Shown: positions 24,901-35,000 of the stretch, piece by piece
How the letters are laid out: the number at the start of each line of letters is the position of its first letter
Numbering within the stretch: the stretch's first letter is position 1
Origin: Onthophagus taurus
Lineage: Eukaryota; Arthropoda; Insecta; Coleoptera; Scarabaeidae
Length of the DNA: 64,000 bases
Assembly (NCBI RefSeq): GCF_036711975.1
Contig: NC_091976.1
Location: forward strand, 32,922,001 to 32,986,000
Direction of reading: 5' to 3'
The notes under the pieces: model-generated
The model's database searches: none
The model's input: only the letters and a program-made list of their open reading frames with translations
What the model was told of the DNA's origin: nothing
Translations under genes and position numbers: made by a program

Positions 24901-27485
24901 GGTGTTTTCCATTACTTTAATACTCAATTTCGACGCACTTTTAGATTACTATCAGTCGTAAAAACCGCAATACGACGTTCGTCCTTTCAAAAACCCCTTT
25001 TTTACAACAACCCCGCGTCACCATAAAACCGGATGTTTTATATTTTTATCCGAACGTTTTTAATCCATCGGTAAATGTAAACAAAAAAAATCTTTTCGTT
25101 TCGTTTTCGCTCCGTTACATTTCTTGAATATATTAAGGGCCATTGTAACATCACTTGAAATTCCATTTCCCGAGTACTCTTACTATGAAATAGTATAAAC
25201 ACGCAAGACGGGGTCGGGGTTTAATTCAATTTGGGTTGTACAGGTCCTCAGACAGACGACTTTACCAATAGTTCCGACGAGACATCAAACATTCCAAAGG
25301 CAGCTATCTCATCGGCTGGAAATGCCGGCAACAATTCAATTCAGTATATGCAGTCTTGAACACAAAAACGATTCGAGTATTATTGGGTTAATAAAGGTAA
25401 ATATAATAAATGATTTTTTTTATTATTTTATTATTTATTTTTGTTTAAATCCAGCCGGAGCTTTACAAAAAAGATTTAGTTCGACAAGCTTCCACGGAAA
25501 GCGGAGGTCCCGATATGGAATATTGCGGAAAATTGCATTTCGCACTCCGATATGATAAAGATGTTGAAGGACTCGTTGTTAAAGTAAGTTTTTTTTTGAA
25601 TTAATAGTCAAGTTAAGGATAAATTCGCGTGATAAATTCCCATTGCGTTTATTGCATCGGGGACGCTTCTCCTATTAGGTCGCAGATAGGGAAGGTTTTC
25701 CAATCGATTTTTACGATCCCGAAGGACGAAAAGTGAAAAAAGAATGAGTTTAAAGCGAGTAACACGCCACTCTACAAAGATTAATAGGCGAATTAAAACG
25801 AATAAATATTTAAAAATAATCTTTACTACATTTCAAAGCGAATTTGATGGATTTCGATCGTGTAACGTTTACAACTACAAATGTGCACTTCAACTTTGCC
25901 TATTATCCAAAACTGGGTTTGGAATCGAACAATACTCGTGCTTCTAAACCATTCCAATCTAAACAACAAGTTAATGTCGACGATATTGAATTTAATTTTT
26001 AAACCAACCGTTTTCTATGTTTAATTATTCCTGTTTTATTTATTTTCTTTAGGTTCTTGAATCCCGGGACTTACCTATAAAGGATGTATCTGGCAGCAGC
26101 GATCCATACATTAAAATTTATCTTCTCCCGGATCGCAAGAAGAAGTTTCAGACAAAGGTTCACCGTAAGAATCTTAATCCCGTTTTCAATGAAACATTTA
26201 TCTTTAGGTGGGTCTTAAAAATGTATTTAAACTTAAATAAATCAATCACAACTTCTTAATTCATTTTTAAATCTTTTCAGCGTTTCTTACGATGACTTAA
26301 AACAACGTTACATCCAGTTTTCAGTCTACGATTTCGATAGATTTTCAAGACATGATCTCATTGGGCATGTTGTTCTTAAAGGATTATTAGACAATACTGA
26401 TTTACAACAAGAAATTGAGTACACAATGAATATTCTTTGTCCACCTCAGGTAAAAAAATATATTAAACAATTTTAACATTTAAATTATTTTCTTTGAAAT
26501 TGATTGGTTTGGTTGTCAATGTCAATTAATACCAACATAAAAATTTATTATTTTTTTTTAATATAATTATAATTTATTTAAATATTTGTTAGATTACATT
26601 TAAATCAATTAATTGATACGATTTAAGTGTATATTTTAAATTAATTTTGTAAGTTGAACCAAAAATACATTAAAAAAAACTCGATTTAAAATTAGAGCGC
26701 CATCTCTTATCACAAATACGAACTAATTATGAATAAATTAAGAATTAAACAAATTTAATGTTAATTTGCAACTTTAAATAAAAAGAGTTTGTGAAAAAAT
26801 ACAACTTTAAAGGATGTCGTCGCGGTTGAACGCTAAATTAATGGATTCAATGAGCAGCATAATTTTTTGGTCGCGAATAATCAATAACTTATTATTTCCA
26901 GTTGATAAACAAAAATAATCTAAAACAATGTTAACCCTTAATTTAGGAATTACGAGATTTGTTTTATTTATTTGATATTTTCGTTTTCTTTAGGATAAAG
27001 TTGATTTGGGGGAAATAATGTTATCATTGTGTTATTTACCAACTGCTGGAAGATTAACATTAACCGTAGTGAAGGGACGAAATTTAAAAGCAATGGATAT
27101 CACTGGCAAATCAGACCCTTACGTAAAAGTATATCTTTTATGCCAAGGAAAACGAATAAAAAAGAAAAAAACCTCTGTGATGAAAAACACTTTATCTCCA
27201 GTTTATAATGAGGCGATGGTCTTTGATGTTCCCGCTGAAAATATAGAGGATGTCAGTATAATTATTAAAGTTTTCGATTACGATCGAATTGGTTCCAACG
27301 AGCTAATGGGTTGTACAGCAATCGGGTCGAGTTTTATTGGGATAGGAAGAGAACATTGGATGGAGATGTTGGATAATCCGCGGAGGAATGTTGCCCAATG
27401 GTACCCTTTAATGGAATCTATACCGGGATTCATCCCACAAACTAATTCAAATCAATTGAGATTAAGTTGCATTAATGCCAGGTGA
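15919..27485 (+). CDS. Synaptotagmin, Syt3/6/9/10 group (insect Syt-alpha/beta type), complete, 489 aa
   Basis: Membrane-anchored Ca2+ sensor for vesicle fusion. Coding exons: 15919-16018, 16769-17040, 25244-25396, 25455-25583, 26053-26207, 26281-26449, 26994-27485; total 1470 nt, all junctions in phase. Domains: short lumenal N-terminus, one membrane segment at about residues 45-67 ([18 protein letters not shown]) followed by SYQC, a basic linker ([15 protein letters not shown]), C2A at about 196-320 and C2B at about 329-460. C2A keeps the Ca2+ loops ([22 protein letters not shown]). C2B has [12 protein letters not shown] and [10 protein letters not shown], the last acidic position being Glu as in vertebrate Syt10-type C2B. 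C2B also has the polybasic KRIKKKKT and the WHXL-like HWMEML. There are no cysteines N-terminal to the membrane segment. Intron 2 (8.2 kb) is full of transposons. The choice between Syt-alpha and Syt-beta was not resolved. Confidence 0.93.
16019..16768. other. Synaptotagmin intron 1
   Basis: 750 bp between donor GTGAGT and acceptor AATTTCAG. There are TAATAATAATAA runs near 16555. The open frames at 16108-16380 (-) and 16298-16498 (+) overlap each other and match nothing; the region 16270-16470 is moderately GC-rich without a recognised signal. Confidence 0.5.
17690..18430. repeat. Tandem/inverted array of the CTAG-rich palindromic repeat
   Basis: At least five ~145-150 bp units. Each combines a palindromic core (CATTCGGGTTTAGCCG ... 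CGGCTAAACCCGAATG around CGTCTCTTAAGAC) with arms TTCTAGTTCTAGGTCTAGTG and its complement AACACTAGACCTAGAACTAG. A spacer, ATTGTGATTCAGTG then TAGGTTGTTATATATTTTTA, lies between arms. Successive units are near-inverted, so a transcript or single strand could form a chain of hairpins. No protein coding. Located in synaptotagmin intron 2. Confidence 0.9.
18563..18824. mobile_element. Small fold-back element (MITE-like), ~260 bp
   Basis: AATAATAAAAATAGGAAAAA with GTAAAAACTTTTTGTGAGAA at the left is matched by the inverse complement TTCTCACAAAAAGTTTTTAC...ATTTTTATTAT at the right: terminal inverted repeats of about 40 bp. The interior is AT-rich and non-coding. Flanks carry similar phrases (TTTATGGACAACATCCCATT; again near 19020), so it sits in a duplicated neighbourhood. 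Confidence 0.75.
19190..19390. repeat. Dispersed minisatellite with AATTATAGYGTGAAGG motif
   Basis: Repeats of CCCCAATTATAGTGTGAAG, then GGATGTTAGGAGAGGTCAGT and TTTTCTTTTGAACCCC, in two to three degenerate copies. The reverse complement family appears at 34611-34925 (TTCACGCTATAATTG, CTAACCTTACCTAACATTCC) and again at 63500-63660. Confidence 0.7.
19605..19865. repeat. Copy of the CTAG-rich palindromic repeat
   Basis: CTAGGTCCAGTGTTAG, ACTAGATCTAACACTAGATA, AACATTCGGGTTTAG variants (AAGCATTCGGGTTTAGACAT) and the CACGGCTAAATCCGAATG core, as in the array at 17690-18430. More diverged than that array. Confidence 0.75.
19980..21171. mobile_element. Fold-back element 1, ~1.19 kb near-perfect palindrome
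   Basis: The left end CAGGGTGTATCTGAATGACT and the right end AGTCATTCAGATACACCCTG are inverse complements, and the match continues almost to the centre (about 20575). Examples are GGAGCTACACCCCTCC on both arms, and ATGAACCATGGGCGACTTCG against CGAAGTGACCCATGGTTCAT. Flanked by TATA on both sides, consistent with a TA target duplication. No transposase remains. Arms of about 590 bp leave only a few bases unpaired, which is extreme for a MITE. Confidence 0.9.
21739..23674. mobile_element. Fold-back element 2, ~1.94 kb, arms ~430+ bp
   Basis: The left end CAGGGTGGGCAAATTTGGGT and the right end ACCCAAATTTGCCCACCCTG are inverse complements, flanked by TA. Arms encode the same conceptual peptide in opposite directions (21681-21965 plus, 23424-23681 minus), which shows the inverted repeat rather than a gene. 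The arms extend through CACAAAGTTGTATTTTTTTA. The core has an unrecognised fragment at about 22380-22620 (open for [16 protein letters not shown]) and a nested MITE. Confidence 0.88.
22829..23080. mobile_element. MITE nested in fold-back element 2
   Basis: Imperfect terminal inverted repeats: CCCGCAAACTACGTCACACC...CCACGCC at the left and GGCGTGG..TAGTGTGACGTAGAGTGCGGG at the right. The interior repeats TATATCCTAGACGTATTCAT and ATAACCTCTAAAAACACAGA around another small inversion. A sister copy lies at 45873-46110 inside fold-back element 3. Outer flanks (GCTACATCCATTGT / ACAATAGATGTAGC) are also inverted, so the element may be somewhat longer. Confidence 0.8.
23700..24790 (-). pseudogene. Degenerate non-LTR retrotransposon-like remnant
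   Basis: On the minus strand 23960-23705 reads [18 protein letters not shown], then DDNIER and [15 protein letters not shown] with one stop. This resembles the reverse-transcriptase tail motifs 'A..MGLKIN..KTK' and 'EIKRRI.LANRCY' of insect non-LTR elements. Further upstream on that strand (about 24050-24790) are interrupted frames without a clear motif (for example [18 protein letters not shown]). I place it as retrotransposon debris with modest confidence; the two parts may be separate elements. Confidence 0.4.
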
Positions 27486-29000
27486 AAGAAAATTCGCAAA
27501 AATAAAAAGGAAGCGACGTGAATAAGAATCGTTAAATAAAGGAGTTATAAAGAAAAAGATTTTGGAAGATTTCGAATAAAAATATAAAAAAATCAATGTT
27601 AAAACTTATAAAGTAACATGTATTCGAAAAGAGTTTGTATTATCATTATAATTTAAGATTTTCTGTGTACATAACCTAATTAATTTCCAAAGTTATGCAA
27701 CCAAACATGCTTAATTGTATCATTGGTTGCATTTGACATACACATTTTAATTTAATCTTTCTTTAAATTAAATTAAATAGCAAAATAAGAAACAACACCT
27801 TTAAAACAACTCTCCAACTGTTTATTTTTATTCATCATACACCTAACTATCCTTAAAACAATTTAATCTCCTCAAAATACCTCTCCAATTAGCACAATCA
27901 AATTTAAAGACACAAGTTGGATTGTTTATTGGGTGTTATTTCTTTTTATCGATATATTTAATAGTGATAAGATGTACTAACTTCTGTGTTAGATGTCAAA
28001 AAAAATGAGGAAATGTTAAGCTCAAAGTGATCGCGCAATACTAATTGAAATAAAAATTGAGTGAAAATTGAAGTAGTTTTGAAGAAAAATTAAATAAAAT
28101 AAGTGTAATATTATAAGAAAACTTTAAAAACATGGTAACAATAATGTAGGATGTATAAAAAAGAAAATGATGGTTGTTTATTAAATTCTAAACAATTCTG
28201 TACTAAAAAGAAAAATAAATACACATTTACATAAAAATATAATTGAAGAGAAGATATTTTTGTATATTTGTTTTAAGACTATTTTACGATTCTAAGGTGT
28301 GGATTTAGCACACTAACTACATGTTAACTGGAACTCAAATATTTATTTTATTGTACTCTATAAGGATTTAAGAATAAACTATTTCTTTTTTGTAAAAAAA
28401 TAAGACTTAAATGCGTAAAGAAAATCGTTTTAAATCGTATCGTAATGAAAAGAAGATCTGTTTAGTAGCATTTTTATGTATGGTGATTGTTACAATAAAC
28501 TTTAAAAACGATTTAATTACAGTTTTTATTTAAGTACTTATCCTTCAACACTTTTTTAATAAATTCAATTTTATGAAACAAATTAATTATTATAAACAAT
28601 TCTAATAAGATAAAATAATTTTATTCTTACACGAGACATCTAGTGTTGAATAGACGAATTTAAAATTGTAGAATTATGACAATTAACATAAAAGACCTCC
28701 TCATAACATTTCCCATCCTTTTTTAATCAATACAAAACAATATTTCCATCCCTTTTCTTTTTCATTGTATTGACGGCCGAGTAGAAAATCGAAATGACGT
28801 CATGTTTTGACGTTTGACGTCTTGCCATGCTAAAGCTGTTAAAAATAAAATAAAAAACAGAAAGTTAAAATAGAAATAATTAATGATTTAAAGAGCGAAA
28901 CGTAAAGGAAAGTTGTTTAGCAGGAGCTGAGTGAGAATGATATTATTCTGGTGAATCGTAAAATCTGTGTTATTAATAAATTAAGTCGATTGAAACGGAG
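27486..29000. other. Synaptotagmin 3' UTR and synaptotagmin-DENND5 intergenic region
   Basis: AT-rich. Several AATAAA or similar signals follow the synaptotagmin stop (for example AAGAATAAACTATT near 28370 and AAAATAAATAC near 28210). A patch around 28770-28830 (GACGGCCGAGTAG, ATGACGTCATG, TTTGACGTCTTGCC) is less AT-rich and holds CRE-like TGACGTCA sequence about 200 bp upstream of the DENND5 start codon. It is a candidate promoter. No gene is supported. Confidence 0.5.
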
Positions 29001-32000
29001 ATGAACAAATTTGCGGATTATTTTGTAATTTGTGGATTGGATTATAATTCAGGATTGGAATCGGATAGATTTACGGGTAATTAAGTGATGAAGACGTTAA
29101 TTAAATGTTAATTGGTTTATTTTATTTTCTTAGTAGATGATAATTTGCACACTTCACCTTTGGAACGGCCTTATAAATCTAAAATTTTAGCACATTACCC
29201 CGAAAATGTTAAACATAATCCGTTTGATCCGGCAGCTGTGGCAATGGTAAAATTAATTAAATTCTACAAAAATCAATATAATAAATAAATTTATAATTTT
29301 AGTTTTGTTTGCCAAACGGTCTCAGATTTAGAACACAAAAACACTCGGTTACTCAAGTACCTAATTTTCACTCATTTATGATAACGAGAGAAGATGGAAA
29401 GCGTTCATACGGATTCAGTCTTATTTTTTATGAAGAAGTTAAAAACCGAGATATTTGTAGTGCCATGCAAACTTTACAAGCTATGTATGTTACCGAGTTA
29501 TCCAGTGGGTTAAAACCGAAATCGATACAAAATCAAACAATAACACCCCAATCGAGATCACTGCCAAGACATTTTAAATTAAGCACTCCAAGTCCTGGAG
29601 GAGTATCATTAACTTATTACGATATAAGTAACGATAAGCTATTTGTATCAAAAAGTATTGGAATTATTTGTCAAATTCCTTATGTTCAGGCAGCTAAAAC
29701 GTTTTTAGAGAATCTATACAGGTTAGTATTACATTTTTTAACTAACACACATTTTTTTAAATTTTTGTTAGGTTATGTTTTTATGTTATGTCAAGGAGTC
29801 ATGTTGACAATGTTGTTGCCATGACAACTTGGTAGATCCTTCATTAAATCCCCATGGCAACAGTAAATTATAACATAACCTAACAAATGTGTGTTAAAGA
29901 ATTATAAATGTAAATAACAATAATCTTAATAATGCTTTCTAATCTTTTTGCTTAGATGTGTCCCCAAAAGATCTACCCCAGTAGGGCTAAGTTTAGAAAG
30001 TTATATATTTAATTTATTATACGAGGTATCATCTCTATTTTATGTAATCACCTCATAAATCTAAAATTAACCAAATTATTCTTTTTAGGTTGAAACACCA
30101 TCACCAGGTCGAAGCTTATTAGTTCATTTACCACCTTGTGATCCAAAACTACCGTTAACAAACGTAATACTCCAAAATCCTAGTCCTATCGTTGAATTAC
30201 CTCATTTCGATTATTCCTTAAGACTTATGTTTCTTTGGTTAGGCGTTGATATCGTCGTTCAATTATTTACCTGCCTCCTCCTTGAAAATCAAATTTTATT
30301 AAGAAGTGCCGATAGTCAAAGGTTAATGGTGGTCGCAGAAGGGATCACTGCATTGTTATTTCCATTTTCTTGGCCACACGTTTATGTTCCAATATTACCA
30401 GCGTCGTTACATCACTTTTTGGACGCTCCTGTACCGTTTGTAATGGGTAAAATAATATTTATAATTAATAATAATTAAATTGAGGTTATGTTGATATAGA
30501 AATGTCAATAATTTAAATCATAACCTCACTTTTGAAAAATTAATTAAATATGCAGTTAGTCACAAAAGTTTACATACACCAAGTAAATTCACTCCAGTTA
30601 AATAATACGTCATATTATTGATGATTTCGTTTTAAAAATATTTATTACTACCTGAATGTAGAGAATTTTGAGACATCATAACTATTTTATCATAATACAA
30701 TCTAAGAAAAAAATTTAAACTAAAGCTAAGTTTCCACATGTATGGATTACTGGTACCAGTTCATTTGCATTTATTTCTACTTTTTGGCGCCAAACGTGTT
30801 CGTGCAACTAAAATGAACAAATCCGCTAATAAACCGTCCATAAAATGGACATCAGAACAAATAGTACTATTTCTAGAAACGTATAAACAATATCCTTGTT
30901 TGTGGAATCAGAAAATTTGACAATATAAGGACCGACTGGCACGAAATGAAGCTGTCAGAAGGATAGTTGAAATTATGAAGAAAACAGTTTCTAATTTTGA
31001 CGAAACCTCGGCAAAAGCAAAAATACAAAGTATACGAAATGCGTATACAATTGAATACCCTAAAGTACTTCACCATAAAGCACTTTACATATAAATTTAG
31101 AAATTGTGATACATATATTACAAGGATGTAGAAGAATCTAAAAATCTTAAAGTTGCTTGCAATTTTACGTGAGCTGAAATGGCATCTCTCATATGCGTAT
31201 GTTGTTTTTGTATTTTAGAGGATACTTGCCTCAACAAAAACATGAAACTCTCTTTAGGCATTCTTAAATGATTAAAAATCTTCATGGAATAATTCTCTAA
31301 TTAAAGTACTAGACGCACCTAGGTTATTTCTACATGCAATCCACGATCTATCCCAGCAACTATGTTTTTGGTTTTTTTTGTTAATAACGTGTGCAGTTCC
31401 AAGAAGCACATTTGGAGTACCATATTGATGCGAAGTACATCACTTGCCGCCATTTTTATTACTGTGCCAGTACACAATTATAACATTTATGTGGCAACAA
31501 CTTCTGGTGTCACTAAACTGGCTTCGTACTGGCGCCAGTTGCATGTGGAAATTTAGCTTTAAATTAACAGCTCACAAAAGTCTACATACACATGTATAAA
31601 ACTTGAAATTATTAAGTTAATCATAGTCAAATACAAAAATTTTAATATTTTGTAGGTCCACCTTGGAAATTGAGAACTGCGTGGAGTCATCTTGGCATAG
31701 AAAGAACAAGATTCTTTGTTACACTGATTGGTATTTTAGTCCAAGCTTTATTTAGCGCATCGTTTGTTGGATTGCTTATTCTTATATTTTCAAATATGCC
31801 TTGAAATATTTCCAAATACCGTCTATGGTCCATGATATCATCAATAAAAATCAAATTTCCTAGCCCACAAGCCACCATTGAGTCCCAAACGATTATCAAC
31901 CCTTTACCACGTTTAAAGCGGCCCTTACACGATTAATAATATTGATAATACCTTAGCATATTGACAATGTAAGGTGAAAAATTTTATTGATGGAGTATTG

Positions 32001-35000
32001 ATAAAAACCCGGATTTTCTGATTTTCGGGCATCAATACTGAAAATTGGAGGGGATATTGGCAATACTATTGACCATGTAGGGTTGGAGCCAATATTTCCA
32101 TCAATACTCAGTGTATGAGTAATAAACTCAACACTCAAAATTAAATACCTACTTTTATTTAATTGTAACAATAACAAAACATGTGTATCAACACACTGAA
32201 AAACATATGTTATTTTAACCCTTTAACGGGCAAATTATTTTTTCGTTTTTAGAAACGATTTAGTTGTGGTAATGCAGCTATTTGACCTTATTGATAACTA
32301 GTCTCTATAGAAGCCACTAACCATTAAAGGGTTAACCGAGATGATTTGAAAACAAGTTTAATTTTTATTTTCTAAATTACACTCAGTTTAGTTCAAGCCG
32401 CGCGCCCGTTCAACACGATGATGATACTGTTGGTTCATCCTGTTCATCCAGCTTTGCTGATAGTTGCTGAGGACATTATAACAGAAAACTTCAAGTCTTC
32501 AAAATTTCTTCCTGTGGCCAAATACCTCAGGGTTAAGGCTAATCTTTCCCTAACACTTGTACTTTCTCTTATATTGCTATTCTATCTTCTTCAAAAATGG
32601 TTCAACCATCTGTAACAGTTGATTAAAGGAACTTTCATCCATTCAAACGTAGTTCTTGAAATCATCAACATTGCAGAGGTTGATTTCTGTCAACAGTACT
32701 AGATAAGAATATTCATCTCTCTTCTTCAACCATTCTTTCATTCCGTATTTGCGTTTCACTCGAAGAGTAGTTCCAAGCGCCAAAATAAAGCTACGCAAGC
32801 TTTTGTACGTTTTTATCCTTATTTGGAAAGGAAAAACTAGCAAATAACCCAGTAAAACTACGTAGATTCACCCTGTTCGTGGTAAAAAGGTAACTTATTG
32901 ACAAAAGTATTGACAATAATATTGATCGTGTAAGGTTGGGAGCAAATTTTTTGCTTCCATTTCTTGGTTTGCTCTCCGTCAAATTTTTCCTCTACCATCC
33001 GATCCGAAAATATACTTACTTTCGTCAGTAAACAGAACTGTTTTCCAAAATTCAAAGTCACTTGCAGGATAACTTATAGCAAATTCAATCCTTTTCTGTC
33101 TGTTTTGTTGAGAAATCAAAGGTTTTTTTCATGGAATTCGTCCATTAAATCTATTAAATCTTAACACTCTACATACAGTTTCTGAATGGTCGATTTTGTA
33201 GGTAGCTTGTTGAATTTCTTCTGCCAGTTGAGGAGCACTTGTTCTGGCATTTTCTTTCATCCGTTTTAAAATTGTACTAATAGTGCTAGACATAGACTGA
33301 TGTTGCTCGACTTTTGCCAACAGTTCACTTTCACCATATGATTTCCGCTCACTTCTTAACTTTATTATTATGGTGAACTTCCTGTGTAAGCTGTTTTGTA
33401 TCAAATGCGTAACTGTATGTTGACTTTTGTGAGGGTTATCTATCAGTATTAAATTTTTTGCTCCGTCTATGGAGCATTTGATTTAGTTTTATTCTATGTG
33501 GTATGCTCATCAATAAGCACAAGTAGTTTTAAATGTAATACAAAGATTAATTTAATAGTCTTTATTTCTATATCGCTATTTTAGGTGGTGTATGTAGACT
33601 TTTGTGACTAACTGTAAGTACGAAGGCTTTCACGGCCGGTGTTAATTAAACTAAAACTAGAACTAACACTATAACTAGAATTAACATTAGATCTAGAACT
33701 AGAAACTTTCGGATTTAGCCGTTTTGAGAGACGTGCGGCTAATCCCGAATGTTTCTAGATCTAGGTCTAGTGTTAGTTCTAGTTTTAATTGTTATTCAGG
33801 TATATTTTTATTGAACGAAAAGCAGAACAAGACTAGACCACAACTAGACAACACTAGACCGAGAACTAGAAACATTCGGGTTTAGCCGCACGTCTCTCAA
33901 GACGGCTAAACCCGGATGATTCTAGTTCTAGGTCTTGTGTTAGTTATAGTGATAGCGCTAGTGTAAAACTAGAACTAACTCTAGAACTAGAAACATTCGG
34001 GTTTAGCCGCACGTCTCTTAAGACGGCTAAACCCGAATGATTCTAGTTCTAGGTCTTGTGTTAGTTCTAAAGCAAAACTAGAATTAATACTAGAACTAGA
34101 AACATTCGGATTTAGCCGCACGTCTCTTAAGACGGCTAAACCCGAATGATTCTACTTCTAGGTCTTGTGTTAGTTCTAGTGATAGTGCTAGTATTCGTTC
34201 TATACTCTGTTTTTAAACCAGGAGGAGTAAACGCGAAAGTCAAATTTACACTAGGAAAAATCACCAGAAAATATCACTAGATATTTTGGCGGTAAATTTA
34301 AATTAATAATAATTATTATTTATTTATTTACTTATTATTGTATTTATTTTCGTTTGTTATCGTCAACACTAAACATACAAATTATCATTGAAGTTATGAG
34401 TGTATTTATTTCAAAATATAATAAAGAAGGGTTTAAGAACACAAAATTTACAATAATGACACGAAACTGTCGAATTGTCAATAACCTAACCTTCAAAATC
34501 AAAATTCAAAATTGCCTGTGTGTGAACCTTCCTCGCATTCAACCAATCACGTGCAAGGTCAATCTGGTGACAAATTTAAAATACTCCTCCTGGTTTAAAA
34601 ACAGAGTATAATTGCCAAAGAAAACTTCAAGGTATAATTAATGTTTGTAAACAAAACTAACCTTACCTAACATTCCTTCACGCTATAATTGACATTACAA
34701 AAGAAAACTTTACGCTATAATTGCCATTACAAATTGCCAAAGAATACTTCATGGTATAATTAATGTTTGTAAACAAAACTAACCTTACCGAACATTCCTT
34801 CACGCTATAATTGACATTACAAAAGAAAACTTCACGCTATAATTGCCATTACTAATTTCCAAAGAAAACTTCATGGTATAATTAATGTTTGTAAACAAAA
34901 CTAACCTTACCTAACATTCAGCGTCTGAAGACACAGGGCTAAACCCGAAACTTAAAAATATACAACTTAGCGCTGAATAACAATTAAAACTAGAACTAAC

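Larger units (their letters stand above)
30553..33613. mobile_element. Outer Tc1-like element, ~3.06 kb with nested insertions
   Basis: Ends CAGTTAGTCACAAAAGTTTA (left) and AGACTTTTGTGACTAACTG (right) are inverse complements, and the right end is followed by TA. The match continues to CATACACC on both sides. Its own interior is reduced to about 165 bp at each side. The rest is two further elements: an MADF-bearing one (30721-31562) and an inner Tc1 (31569-33436). It lies in DENND5 intron 5. Confidence 0.8.

Noticed and set aside
25679-25747. Possible extra synaptotagmin exon reading [21 protein letters not shown]
   Set aside because: C2A continues in phase directly from 25583 to 26053 (LVVK then VLESRDLP), the universal junction; the insert would break the C2 fold and ends in a stop.
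30738-30920. Host gene encoding a MADF-domain protein
   Set aside because: The frame is broken by a stop and enclosed in inverted ends of a transposon.
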